Counted from the stretch's first letter, positions 16,689-24,197 are shown. The stretch: 64,000 bases of DNA from DASQPR01 sp963724705 (GCA_963724705.1 CAVRVS010000004.1:372001-436000), one strand, 5' to 3'. Notes: a model not told the origin generated them from the sequence alone. Translations and numbers: made by a program.

Positions 16689-17066
16689 ATGACAGAGAAG
16701 GCGATGGACTGGCAGGAGCTGACGAACCTGACCCGGGGCCAGCCGTTCGTCGTCGAGCGGGTACGACTGGCCGAGAGCGGCGTCGCGATTGAGGGCGAGT
16801 TCGAGCTACCGCAATTGGCTCAACTCAACGTCGAGGATCAGGTCTTCGTCACGGCGTTCGTGCGGTGCCACGGTTCCATCAAGGAGATGGAGCGGATCTT
16901 CGGAGTGAGCTACCCGACGATCAAGTCACGACTCAACCGGATCACGCAGATGCTCGACTTTGTCGAGACCGATCCGGCGCCATCGCGGGCCGACATCATC
17001 GATCGGTTGCGCCGCGGCGAGATCACCACACAGCAGGCATTGTCCGAATTGGAGGGTCGCACGTGA
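16689..17066 (+). CDS. DUF2089-family protein (HTH plus SHOCT-like tail), lacking the zinc ribbon
   Basis: 125 aa. The middle, GEFELPQLAQLNVEDQVFVTAFVRCHGSIKEMERIFGVSYPTIKSRLNRI, is the DUF2089 core with a sigma-region-4-like helix-turn-helix (EMERIFGVSYPTIKSRL). The tail DIIDRLRRGEITTQQALSELEG is the SHOCT-like hairpin often found after DUF2089. Relatives usually begin with a CPxC zinc ribbon; here no N-terminal Cys occurs. ATG 16689 has no ribosome site but sits where the promoter predicts the transcript start; ATG 16704 is the alternative. It is the first gene of three and probably a DNA-binding regulator of its own operon through the palindrome upstream. Confidence 0.75.
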   Translation: MTEKAMDWQELTNLTRGQPFVVERVRLAESGVAIEGEFELPQLAQLNVEDQVFVTAFVRCHGSIKEMERIFGVSYPTIKSRLNRITQMLDFVETDPAPSRADIIDRLRRGEITTQQALSELEGRT

Positions 17067-17323
17067 TGCCGCAGTTGTTGACCGTACGGGTCAAACGCCC
17101 GGACGGTCGTCCCATCCGGATCTGGGTCCCAATACTCCCCGTAGTGCTCGTGTTCTCCCCGGTCTTGGTCCTGGCCGTCCTGGTCGCGGCCGTGGCCTGC
17201 CTGGTGTACCGCGTGAGCGTGATGCGGGCATTCGGCACCGGTTGGCGCTTCGTCGCCGCATTGCCCGGCACCCGGGTCGACGTCGAGCAGGGCCGTACGG
17301 CTGTGCTCGTAACTATTCGATAG
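17066..17323 (+). CDS. Small single-pass or hairpin membrane protein
   Basis: 85 aa. A basic N-terminal strand region (TVRVKRPDGRPIRIWV) leads into a long hydrophobic segment of about 35 residues (ILPVVLVFSPVLVLAVLVAAVACLVYRV) that could cross once or make a hairpin, then a short soluble tail. The ATG overlaps the preceding stop (TGATG), indicating translational coupling with the DUF2089 protein. No recognised family. It may be the membrane sensor or target of the operon; that is inference. Confidence 0.7.
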   Translation: MPQLLTVRVKRPDGRPIRIWVPILPVVLVFSPVLVLAVLVAAVACLVYRVSVMRAFGTGWRFVAALPGTRVDVEQGRTAVLVTIR

Positions 17324-17334
17324 GAGAGGTTCCG

Positions 17335-17754
17335 ATGAACGAACAGCGCAAGGACATCCTCGACATGCTGGCCGAGGGCAAGATCACCGCAGAGGAAGCG
17401 GAGCGGCTCATCGCCGCCCTCGAACGGGATCAGCCGCCGGCGTCGAGTCTCGAAACTCGGCCGAAGGGTAAGGCGAAGTACCTGCGGGTGGTGGTGGACA
17501 ACGTTGAGAACGGCGAGCCGGGGCGGGTCAACGTGCGGGTGCCGCTGCAACTTCTGCGCGCCGGCGTACGGCTAGCGGCTTTGATCCCGCCGCAGGCACT
17601 AGGCCAGGCCAACGCCGAACTGAACAAGTCGGGCGTGCCGTTCGACCTCACGCAGCTCAAGCCCGAGCAGCTCGAAGCGCTCGTCGACCACCTCGACGAG
17701 ATGACCGTGGAGGTCGACCAGCCCGATGCCAAAGTGCGTGTCTTCTGCGAATAG
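17335..17754 (+). CDS. SHOCT-like domain protein
   Basis: 139 aa. The N-terminal ILDMLAEGKITAEEAERLIAALE is the same SHOCT-like hairpin that ends the DUF2089 protein two genes upstream. Next comes a beta-rich segment (KAKYLRVVVDNVENGEPGRVNVRVPLQLL), then GVRLAALIPPQA, and an acidic C-terminal region ending VRVFCE. The layout resembles the N-terminal part of YvlB/LiaX-like envelope-stress proteins. GGAGAGG lies seven bases before ATG 17335. It is the last gene of the operon and is followed by two hairpins. The shared SHOCT hairpin suggests the two proteins interact. Confidence 0.75.
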   Translation: MNEQRKDILDMLAEGKITAEEAERLIAALERDQPPASSLETRPKGKAKYLRVVVDNVENGEPGRVNVRVPLQLLRAGVRLAALIPPQALGQANAELNKSGVPFDLTQLKPEQLEALVDHLDEMTVEVDQPDAKVRVFCE

Positions 17755-17775
17755 GCGCCGTCCCATTGGACGGGC

Positions 17776-17807
17776 CCTCGAGAGGGTGCTCGAACACCCT
17801 CCCGAGG
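17776..17807. terminator. Hairpin after the DUF2089 operon
   Basis: CCTCG-A-GAGGGTG, loop of about six bases, CACCCTC-C-CGAGG: a 12-bp stem with a single A:C mismatch, 22 bases after the operon's last stop. No T-run follows. Confidence 0.55.
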
Positions 17808-17875
17808 CCGCACCCGCTACAGCAGAGCACGGTTGAACTGCCAATCGAAAGTCTAGCCGCTCATCGACGTCTAGC

Positions 17876-17904
17876 GGAGGGGCCACTCGCAGAGTGGCCC
17901 CTCC
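17876..17904. terminator. Strong terminator hairpin
   Basis: GGAGGGGCCACT (17876-17887), loop CGCAG, AGTGGCCCCTCC (17893-17904): a perfect 12-bp stem followed by TTCC. It lies between the DUF2089 operon and the next ECF-type promoter, insulating the two units. Confidence 0.75.
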
Positions 17905-17930
17905 TTCCGTCGCAAAAACTCCAGGATGCC

Positions 17931-17965
17931 TGTCCCCGAACGCCCGGCCGGTTCGTCGTATGAAT
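17931..17965 (+). promoter_or_regulatory. ECF42-type promoter copy 1 (alpha/beta hydrolase gene)
   Basis: TGTCCC (17931-17936), exactly 17 bases, CGTCGTATGAAT (17954-17965). The same -35/-10 architecture with identical spacing recurs before the YCII-sigma operon and the YceI gene. The leader to ATG 18088 would be about 120 bases. Confidence 0.7.
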
Positions 17966-18087
17966 GCAGCGCTACCCGATATCCGGAGGGACAAGCATTT
18001 CTTGGTGCAGGACCCGCGATAGGTGCTGAGCGGCTACGTGGTCAAGCCGCTCTCGCCCCGACACTGCCCATTTTCGGAGGAGCAACG

Positions 18088-19095
18088 ATGAACAACGTCA
18101 CCAACACTCGACGGCCGCCGCTGGGCATCCGGTTCTTGCACGCCCTGGGAAAGGAGCCGAACTGGTCCGCGATGACGGATGAGAGGCTGGCCGCCTTCAG
18201 CGAAGCGGAGAACCGCAAGCGAGCGTCCCGAGTGGCGCGGGTGGTCACCGGGTTTCCGGACCGCGATGCGGTGATCCAATGGCAGGAGGTCACGCTGCCG
18301 GACCGTCGGCTCCGTGTCCGGGTGTACCGGCCGTCACCGACGCGCAGTGGCGCGGCCGACAACCGGGTAGCCCTGCCATTGATAGTCCACATCCACGGTG
18401 GTGGATTCGTGGGCACTGCTGTGCAGAGCGATTGGGTGAACAGCCACCTCGCTGCCCGCCTGCCTGCGGTGGTCGTCTCCGTCGAGCACCGGTTACTCGC
18501 GCCCGGGGTCCCGCTGTCGGCGGCGGCTGACGATGGATGGGACGTGCTCGAATACGTCATCCAGCACGCGACGGAGTGGGGCATCGACGCCACCCGGTCC
18601 GCTGTGTTCGGTGAAAGCACCGGCGCGACGATCGCCGCGTTGACAGCGATCCGGGCCAGGGAGGCCGGCCTGACACTGCGGGCGCAGGTGCTGGTCAATC
18701 CGTGTGTCGATCTGACCTCAACGATGTACGACCACGATTCGATCAGTCAGTACGCCGACAGCCCGACCCTCACCACGGCGCAGATGCAGCTGTTCGCACG
18801 TCTCGCAGTTCCGCCGGGAGCGGATCCTCGGCCGGTCTCGCCCCTGCAGTCCACAGACCTCACCAGGCTGGCCGCAGCACTGGTCGTCGTACCGACGTTC
18901 GATCCGGTGGCCGATCACGGCCGTAGTTACGCTGAGCGCTTGTGGGATGCCGGGACAACCGTCCGCATGACCGAATATCCCGGCGCAACGCATGCATTCC
19001 TCAGCATGCCAGGCGTGGTGCCGCAAGCGAAGCCGGCCCGTGCGGAGATCGTCGCCTTCCTCCGAGGCCGGCTCTCAGCAGTGCAAGAGTTGTGA
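18088..19095 (+). CDS. Alpha/beta hydrolase fold-3 (HSL-like) esterase
   Basis: 335 aa. The hormone-sensitive-lipase family motif HIHGGGFV (about residue 103) forms the oxyanion hole. The nucleophile lies in FGESTGATIA (about 175), the acid in VPTFDPVADHG (about 275) and the His in PGATHAFLSMPG (about 305). The N-terminal 45 residues form a helical cap. GGAGG lies six bases before ATG 18088. Hydrolysis of short-chain esters is the family activity; the natural substrate is unknown. Its promoter matches those of the neighbouring ECF42 locus, so it is probably part of that regulon. Confidence 0.88.
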   Translation: MNNVTNTRRPPLGIRFLHALGKEPNWSAMTDERLAAFSEAENRKRASRVARVVTGFPDRDAVIQWQEVTLPDRRLRVRVYRPSPTRSGAADNRVALPLIVHIHGGGFVGTAVQSDWVNSHLAARLPAVVVSVEHRLLAPGVPLSAAADDGWDVLEYVIQHATEWGIDATRSAVFGESTGATIAALTAIRAREAGLTLRAQVLVNPCVDLTSTMYDHDSISQYADSPTLTTAQMQLFARLAVPPGADPRPVSPLQSTDLTRLAAALVVVPTFDPVADHGRSYAERLWDAGTTVRMTEYPGATHAFLSMPGVVPQAKPARAEIVAFLRGRLSAVQEL

Positions 19096-19104
19096 AGGCG
19101 GGCG

Positions 19105-19139
19105 TGTCCCGAGCGCTCTTCTTCGTTCGTCGTCTAGAT
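19105..19139 (+). promoter_or_regulatory. ECF42-type promoter copy 2 (DGPF/YCII-sigma operon)
   Basis: TGTCCC (19105-19110), 17 bases, CGTCGTCTAGAT (19128-19139). Transcription from here would give a leader of about 25 bases with AGGAGG before ATG 19166, so the sigma factor would drive its own operon. Confidence 0.75.
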
Positions 19140-19165
19140 GAAATTCCACTGCCCAGGAGGTGGCC

Positions 19166-19504
19166 ATGCAATTCGCCTTGGTGATCTATGCCGAGCCCGG
19201 CTACGACAAAGTGCTGTCCGAGTCGGAACATGACGCGGTGGCCGAGGAGTACCTCGCCCTGTTGGAAGATCCCCGGTGTCTACAGGCGGCGCAGCTCGAG
19301 CCGGTCGAGACCGCAACCACCGTGCGCGTCCTCGGCGGTCAGACCTTGCTGACCGATGGCCCGTACGCCGACACCAAGGAGGTGCTCGGCGGCGTGTGCC
19401 TGATCGAGGCGGCGAACTTGGACGAGGCGATCGACATGGCGGCGCGCATACCGGCCGCCCGGCTTGGCGGCACCATCGAAGTCCGGCCGGTGGTGCCACG
19501 CTGA
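19166..19504 (+). CDS. DGPF-type YCII protein, ECF42 partner
   Basis: 112 aa, YCII/DGPF fold: MQFALVIYAEPGYDKVLSESEHDAVAEEYLALL, then the signature TLLTDGPYADTKEVLGGVCLIEAANLDEAIDMAARIP and the closing strand GTIEVRPVV. The DGPY matches the DGPF motif that names the ECF42-associated family. ATG 19166 is chosen over GTG 19160 for its spacing from AGGAGG. The stop overlaps the start region of the sigma gene, so the two are coupled. In ECF42 loci such proteins are the usual neighbours and sigma targets; their biochemical role is not known. Confidence 0.9.
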   Translation: MQFALVIYAEPGYDKVLSESEHDAVAEEYLALLEDPRCLQAAQLEPVETATTVRVLGGQTLLTDGPYADTKEVLGGVCLIEAANLDEAIDMAARIPAARLGGTIEVRPVVPR

Positions 19505-20664
19505 CCACGCTCGAAGACGTCTTCCGAGACGAGTGGGGCCGGGTGCTGGCCTCCCTCGTCGGCTACCTCGGCGACTTCGACAAGGCCGAAGAAGCCGCGC
19601 AGGAGGCGTTCACGACCGCGGCGGAACGCTGGGCCACGTCGGGCGTGCCGACCAATCCGGGCGCTTGGCTAGTGACGACGGCCCGCCACCGGGCGATCGA
19701 CCGCATCCGCCGGGAACGCACCCTGGCCGCGAAGATCCACCTGCTGCCGGAGCCGGAGGCCACCGTGGATGAGTTCGACGACGCCGTGATCAAGGATGAG
19801 CGGCTCGAGCTGATCTTCACCTGTTGCCATCCCGCGCTGGCTATGGAGGGGCAGGTGGCGCTCACCTTGCGGGCGCTCGGCGGGCTCGAGACGGCACAGA
19901 TTGCCCGGGCGTTCCTGGTCTCGGAAGAGACCATGAAGCGCCGCCTGACCCGCGCCAAGACCAAGATCAAGGCCACGGGCATCCCGTTCGCGGTCCCCGA
20001 CGCCCACCGACTTCCCGACCGCCTCGACGCTGTCCTGGCGGTGATCTACCTGATCTACAACGAGGGCTACAGCGGCCGGATCGACCTCGGCGCCGAAGCC
20101 ATCCGCCTCGGCCAAGTGCTCACCGCTCTCATGCCCGACGCACCAGAGGCACACGGTCTGCTCGCGCTCATGCTGATGCAGCATTCCCGTCGGCGAGCCC
20201 GGTTCTCCGGCGAGGACCTGGTGCTACTCGACGATCAGGACCGCACGCTGTGGGACTGGGCGCAGCTCACGCGAGGACGGGCCATGCTCGACCGCGCCAT
20301 CGCGCTGGGCGGCCGCGGCGCCTACGTCATCCAAGCCATGATCGCCTCACTGCAAACCCGCGAGCACATCGACTGGCCACAGATCGCCGAGCTGTACCGC
20401 CGTCTCGCCGACCTGACCGGCTCGCCAGTGGTGGAACTCAACCGCGCGGTCGCGATTGCCCAGGCTGGCGATCCCGCTGCGGCGATGGCCGTCGTCGATC
20501 GTCTCGAGCTGGACGGCTATCTGTACTTCCACTCAACGCGCGGCCAGCTCCTGCGGCGTCTCGGTCGCGACGACGAGGCACGCGCGGCCTACCGCCGTGC
20601 TCTCGAACTGGCGACCTCCACACCCGAACGGCGATTCCTGAGCCGGCGCCTCGAAGAGCTCTGA
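19501..20664 (+). CDS. ECF sigma factor of the ECF42 type with TPR-like C-terminal extension
   Basis: About 387 aa. Region 2 is VFRDEWGRVLASLVGYLGDFDKAEEAAQEAFTTAAERW, and region 4 is MEGQVALTLRALGGLETAQIARAFLVSEETMKRRLTRAKTKIK. A 200-residue helical C-terminal extension follows (YLIYNEGYSGR, HGLLALMLMQHSRRRAR, DWAQLTRGRAMLDRAI, ELNRAVAIAQAGDPAAAMAVVDRLELDGYLYFHSTRGQLLRRLGRDDEARAAYRRAL), typical of ECF42. There is no separate anti-sigma gene. No ATG, GTG or TTG precedes region 2 in frame, so translation must begin at CTG 19501 by coupling, or at GTG 19543 with loss of the first helix. Three matching promoters around the locus suggest its regulon. Confidence 0.88.
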   Translation: MTTLEDVFRDEWGRVLASLVGYLGDFDKAEEAAQEAFTTAAERWATSGVPTNPGAWLVTTARHRAIDRIRRERTLAAKIHLLPEPEATVDEFDDAVIKDERLELIFTCCHPALAMEGQVALTLRALGGLETAQIARAFLVSEETMKRRLTRAKTKIKATGIPFAVPDAHRLPDRLDAVLAVIYLIYNEGYSGRIDLGAEAIRLGQVLTALMPDAPEAHGLLALMLMQHSRRRARFSGEDLVLLDDQDRTLWDWAQLTRGRAMLDRAIALGGRGAYVIQAMIASLQTREHIDWPQIAELYRRLADLTGSPVVELNRAVAIAQAGDPAAAMAVVDRLELDGYLYFHSTRGQLLRRLGRDDEARAAYRRALELATSTPERRFLSRRLEEL

Positions 20665-20670
20665 CCGCGC

Positions 20671-20705
20671 TGTCCCCTGCGCGGGTGCTCCTTCGTCGTC
20701 TGGAT
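20671..20705 (+). promoter_or_regulatory. ECF42-type promoter copy 3 (YceI gene), probably leaderless
   Basis: TGTCCC (20671-20676), 17 bases, CGTCGTCTGGAT (20694-20705). ATG follows directly at 20706, where transcription should start, and no ribosome site exists. Confidence 0.72.
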
Positions 20706-21263
20706 ATGAACAACGATTCCGGTCACGCTGTCGCGGCGATCTCTGGCTACGAGTCCGGCGCGTGGAAGGTCGACGCGGCACAATCCGACATCGCCTTCTC
20801 GGTCCGCCAACTTCTGATCACCACCGTCAGCGGCCGATTCACCCGGTACGACATCACCATCGTTACCGGCGAGGACCCGCTCGGCTCGTCGGTGAACGCG
20901 ACTATCGATCTCGCGTCCCTTGACACGGGCAACGAGAAGCGTGACGAGCACATCCGCTCGGCCACCTTTTTCGATGTCGCCAAGCACCCGACGGCCAGCT
21001 ACCGCTCCACCGGCATTCGCCGAGCCGGCCGGGGCTGGGTCGTCGACGGTGACCTTACGTTGCACGGCGTCACCCGCAACGTGCCGCTCGCTGTCACCGT
21101 GACCGGGATCCGCCCTGGCCCGAACGGTGGTCGGCGGGCCGGATTCTCCGCGACCGCGCGAGTCAATCGCGGCGAGTTCGGCATCGATCGATATAGCGGT
21201 GGCGGCCTGGTGGTCAGCGACGAGGTCCCGATCAGTCTCCAGATCCATGCCGTCCGGCGATGA
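20706..21263 (+). CDS. YceI-like lipocalin-fold protein
   Basis: 185 aa. The YceI pattern is complete: GAWKVDAAQSDIAFSVRQLLITTVSGRF at the start, then SSVNATIDLASLDTGNEKRDEHIRSATFFDVAKHPTASYRS, then LTLHGVTRNVPLAVTV, and FSATARVNRGEFGIDRYSGGGLVVSDEVPI. Members form a lipocalin barrel that binds isoprenoid or other hydrophobic molecules. No signal peptide is present, so this copy is cytosolic. It begins directly after an ECF42-type promoter, indicating a leaderless message. SnoaL, AhpD-like and hemerythrin genes follow in the same direction. Confidence 0.9.
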   Translation: MNNDSGHAVAAISGYESGAWKVDAAQSDIAFSVRQLLITTVSGRFTRYDITIVTGEDPLGSSVNATIDLASLDTGNEKRDEHIRSATFFDVAKHPTASYRSTGIRRAGRGWVVDGDLTLHGVTRNVPLAVTVTGIRPGPNGGRRAGFSATARVNRGEFGIDRYSGGGLVVSDEVPISLQIHAVRR

Positions 21264-21300
21264 CCGCCCGAAGGTTCACATTCACCCGAGGAGCAACCCC

Positions 21301-21735
21301 ATGTCCGTAGCACAAGTAGCCAGCAACAAGGCGACGCTCAGCCGCCTCAATGACGCGCTCAACAGCGGCGATGACGAGCTCATCTCCACCACGATCGACG
21401 AGGTCTTCGACCCGGACGTACGCATCGGTACACCGCTGCCGATCGACGCGACCGGCGCGCAAGCGATGAAGCAGGTGTGGACGACCCTCCTTCGGGCGTA
21501 TCCCGACCTGCACGTCACGGTCGAGGACCTATTCGGCGAGGAAGACAGGCTCGTCGCCCGGAACACGGTGACCGGAACCCATCGTGGCGAGTATTTGGGC
21601 ATTCCGCCCACCGGCAAGTCCGTGACCTACAACGAGATGTTCATGGTCCGCTTCGCCGCCGGCCGCATCGTCGAGACCTGGGGCGTCGTCGACCTGCTCG
21701 CACAGCTGAAGCAACTCGGCGCGATCCCGGGTTAG
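21301..21735 (+). CDS. SnoaL-like polyketide-cyclase-fold protein
   Basis: 144 aa alpha+beta barrel. LSRLNDALNSGDDELISTTIDEVFDPDVRIGTPLPIDATGAQAMKQVWTTLLRAYPDLHVTVEDLFGEEDRLVARNTVTGTHRGEYLGIPPTGKSVTYNEMFMVRFAAGRIVETWGVVD is the standard SnoaL/ester-cyclase pattern. The conserved acidic and His positions of true cyclases are only partly kept, so a ligand-binding or detoxifying role is as likely as catalysis. GAGGAG precedes ATG 21301. It is downstream of yceI with a 37-base gap and likely in the same ECF42-controlled transcript. Confidence 0.85.
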   Translation: MSVAQVASNKATLSRLNDALNSGDDELISTTIDEVFDPDVRIGTPLPIDATGAQAMKQVWTTLLRAYPDLHVTVEDLFGEEDRLVARNTVTGTHRGEYLGIPPTGKSVTYNEMFMVRFAAGRIVETWGVVDLLAQLKQLGAIPG

Positions 21736-21801
21736 CACGGCCGCAAACACCCGATCCGCAACCGCACCGTCCGACCCCACGAGATCCCGAAAGGACAGCA
21801 C

Positions 21802-22275
21802 ATGGACGCCCGCCTCAACCTCTACCAGAACACGGTCGCCAGCAAGGCCGCGAAGTACATCGCCTCCGCCGACCATGTCATCACCGACGCGATCCTGCCC
21901 ACCGTGACGCAGGAGTTGGTCAAGCTTCGCGCCAGCCAGATCAACGGATGCGGCTTCTGCACCGACATGCATACCAAGGACGCGCTGCACGCAGGCGACA
22001 GCCAGCTGCGCATCAACCTGGTCGCAACCTGGCGGGAGGCACCGTGCTTCACCGAAGCCGAGCGCGCCGCCCTTGAGCTCGCCGAGCAGGGCACGCGGAT
22101 CGCCGACGCGGCCGGCGGCGTGACCGACGAGGTTTGGACGAAGGCCACCGAGCACTACGACGAGGAACAGCTCGGCGCGCTGGTGTCTCTGATCGCCGTC
22201 ATCAATGCCTTCAACCGGGTGAACGTCATCACCCGCCAGCCCGCGGGCGACTACCAACCAGGCCAGTTCGGCTAG
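21802..22275 (+). CDS. Carboxymuconolactone-decarboxylase/AhpD-type protein
   Basis: 157 aa. The AhpD-like motif is ELVKLRASQINGCGFCTDMHTKDAL, with the redox-active CxxC (Cys-Gly-Phe-Cys) and the following His three residues on. The C-terminal segment LGALVSLIAVINAFNRVNVITRQPAG is usual for the family. AhpD proteins act as alkylhydroperoxidases or thiol-disulfide adaptors. It has an AAAGGA site before ATG 21802. In the ECF42 cluster with YceI, SnoaL and hemerythrin proteins it supports an oxidative or electrophile-stress role for the locus. Confidence 0.9.
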   Translation: MDARLNLYQNTVASKAAKYIASADHVITDAILPTVTQELVKLRASQINGCGFCTDMHTKDALHAGDSQLRINLVATWREAPCFTEAERAALELAEQGTRIADAAGGVTDEVWTKATEHYDEEQLGALVSLIAVINAFNRVNVITRQPAGDYQPGQFG

Positions 22276-22347
22276 CCGATGCGGCTCCGGCCACTTCCGT
22301 TGGCCGGAGCCAAACCGACCGACCGCTTCAGCCAAGGAGACGAATCG

Positions 22348-22974
22348 ATGGCTTTCAAGAACGACATGACCATGATGTACGTGATGCACGATGCGCTCCG
22401 ACGCGATCTGGACCGCATCGTACGCGTGACCGCACGCACCGACGACGACCCGAAGCACATCCTGCGTACCGCGGCCGGGTGGGAGATGTTCAAGTCCTAC
22501 CTGCACGTCCACCACACCACCGAGGACCAGCTGCTCTGGCCGCCAACACGCGAGTTCCTTCCGGAAAACTCGCAGGCGACGGCGTTGCTCGACGCCATGG
22601 AGGCGGAACACGCCGCGATCGATCCGCTCCTCGCCGCCATCGATGCTGCGCTGGCCGACCGCGACTCCGGCCCGCGGCGGCTGGGACAATTGGCCGACGC
22701 TCTTGCCAGTGCCTTACGCGAGCACCTCGACCACGAAGAGAAAGAGGGCCTGCCCCTCATCGACATGGCAATCACCGCTGAGCAGTGGCAGGCGTTCGGC
22801 GCCGAGGGCGCCAAGCTGATCTCCGGCGACGTCTCGAGGTTCATGCCGTGGATGCTCGAAGGCGCAGCGCCTGAGGTCTCCGCGTCGGTGCTCAGGCTGG
22901 CACCCGCACCAGTCCAGCAGGCCTACCGTGACCAGTGGCAGCCGGGCTACGCGGACCTGAACCTGTGGGGCTAG
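22348..22974 (+). CDS. Hemerythrin HHE-domain protein
   Basis: 208 aa. The metal-binding His/Glu pattern is present: MYVMHDALRRDLDRI, YLHVHHTTEDQLLWP (H-x-x-x-E), MEAEHAAIDPLL and REHLDHEEKEGLPLI. These are the expected ligands of a di-iron hemerythrin bundle, here followed by an extra 70-residue C-terminal helical part. It probably senses or scavenges O2, NO or peroxide. AAGGAGA precedes ATG 22348. It is the last gene of the ECF42 region and is followed by a strong hairpin. Confidence 0.9.
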   Translation: MAFKNDMTMMYVMHDALRRDLDRIVRVTARTDDDPKHILRTAAGWEMFKSYLHVHHTTEDQLLWPPTREFLPENSQATALLDAMEAEHAAIDPLLAAIDAALADRDSGPRRLGQLADALASALREHLDHEEKEGLPLIDMAITAEQWQAFGAEGAKLISGDVSRFMPWMLEGAAPEVSASVLRLAPAPVQQAYRDQWQPGYADLNLWG

Positions 22975-22987
22975 CGAGCCTCGCGGT

Positions 22988-23021
22988 GCGCCGGCACCGC
23001 ACGGTTGTGCGGTGCCGGCGC
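22988..23021. terminator. Bidirectional terminator hairpin
   Basis: Perfect 15-bp stem (22988-23002 with 23007-23021, GCGCCGGCACCGCAC), loop GGTT. It sits between the convergent hemerythrin and methyltransferase genes. No T-run on either side, as is common in high-GC actinobacteria. Confidence 0.8.
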
Positions 23022-23048
23022 GCTAACAGTGGTACGGCGACGCGACGG

Positions 23049-23609
23049 TCACCGGATCGCAACGCCCGCGATGTGCGGGCTGTAGAGGGCCAGTCCGCCA
23101 TTGCCGCCGTACGTCTCGATGTCGAAATGCGAGAAGCCCGCGTCGCCGATCGTGGTCGCCGTGTCGCGCGTCGGGTCGCAGCCGCGATCGAATCGGCGAC
23201 TCAGCGGCGCGAAGGCAGTCTGCAGCCGGGACGAGGCGGTACCCGGTGCGGCGGCGACGTGTTCGACAAATACGAACCGGCCACCCAGTCGCAACACGCG
23301 CCGCACCTCGCACACCACGCGTGACGGATCCGCCACCGAACACAGCACGACGGTCGCGACGACCGCATCGACACTTGCGTCCGGCAGCGGGATCGCCTCC
23401 GCGCGAGCCCCGAGGACGCGCGGCTCCCGCCCATGGGCCATTGCCCGGCGCACCAGCCGCGCCCGCAGACGCCGATCCGGCTCCAGGCCGATCCAGGTCA
23501 CGCGCGGCGGCAGCCGACCGAAGTTCGCGCCGCGACCGGCACCGATCTCGAGGACGGTACCCGTCAGCGTCGCGAAGAGAACGTCCTTGCGGCGGGCGTA
23601 CGGTGTCAT
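23049..23609 (-). CDS. Class I SAM-dependent methyltransferase
   Basis: 186 aa. Motif I is VLEIGAGRGANF (about residue 20), the acidic loop follows in WIGLEPD, motif II lies in SVDAVVATVVLCSVADP, and motif III is LRLGGRFVFVEHV. The order and spacing match UbiE/Methyltransf_11 proteins that methylate small molecules or lipids. ATG 23609 is chosen because the family begins just before motif I. It is 38 bases behind a DUF6069 gene on the same strand and probably co-transcribed. Substrate unknown. Confidence 0.87.
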   Translation of the reverse strand: MTPYARRKDVLFATLTGTVLEIGAGRGANFGRLPPRVTWIGLEPDRRLRARLVRRAMAHGREPRVLGARAEAIPLPDASVDAVVATVVLCSVADPSRVVCEVRRVLRLGGRFVFVEHVAAAPGTASSRLQTAFAPLSRRFDRGCDPTRDTATTIGDAGFSHFDIETYGGNGGLALYSPHIAGVAIR

Positions 23610-23647
23610 CGCGCCGAGGGTAGCTCCCGAGAGCGAGTCGAGCGCGG

Positions 23648-24115
23648 TCACCTCGATGCCCGGCCTCGAACCGCGGGAAGACCGAGGCCCACCGCGGCGG
23701 CGACCCCGACGTGGAGGGCGGTCAGGCCGAGTTTGGCGGCGGTGTCGACACCGCCAGCCGGGCCGGCAAGAGAGACAACGAAGACGCTCGAGGCGATGAT
23801 CGCCCACGTGCGGTCCGGTCGTTTCGCCCGCCGTTCGAGCAGAGCAAGCAATGCCCAGCCGAGGAGACCGGCAAGAACCGCGGCACCGATCACCCCGCCG
23901 GCGCCGACGTGCTGGACCGAACCCCCGCTGCGTACCGCGAGGTCGACGCCGGCGATCGGGTCTTCGAGCGCCCATACCGCGAACGCAGCGAGTGCGGTGC
24001 CGACCACGACGAGGGACCGGTGCGCGCCGGTGCGAGGTGCAATGGTGATGCCGGCCACCCCGGCCTGCTCGGAGATCGATTCGTGGACCACCTGTTGGTT
24101 CATGTGATTCGTCAT
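23648..24115 (-). CDS. DUF6069-like four-helix membrane protein
   Basis: 155 aa. Four hydrophobic helices at about residues 32-50, 68-95, 103-120 and 128-148, with LEDPIAGVDLAVR between helices 1 and 2 and LLALLERRAKRPDRTW between 2 and 3. This is the pattern of the actinobacterial DUF6069 family, function unknown. ATG 24115 or 24103 may be the start; neither has a good ribosome site. It is divergent from the histidine kinase, with two response-regulator-like boxes in between. Confidence 0.65.
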   Translation of the reverse strand: MTNHMNQQVVHESISEQAGVAGITIAPRTGAHRSLVVVGTALAAFAVWALEDPIAGVDLAVRSGGSVQHVGAGGVIGAAVLAGLLGWALLALLERRAKRPDRTWAIIASSVFVVSLAGPAGGVDTAAKLGLTALHVGVAAAVGLGLPAVRGRASR

Positions 24116-24197
24116 GACCACGAGCTTCCAGTTGGTCTGCCCGCACGGCATCGGCCGGCAAGCGGTCTCGATCGCTACTGGAGTCGGCAGCTAGGCA

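Noticed and set aside
17960..18022. 20-codon reading frame directly after ECF42 promoter 1
   Set aside because: It starts at an ATG inside the promoter's -10 extension and has no ribosome site; could be a leaderless leader peptide but nothing supports it.
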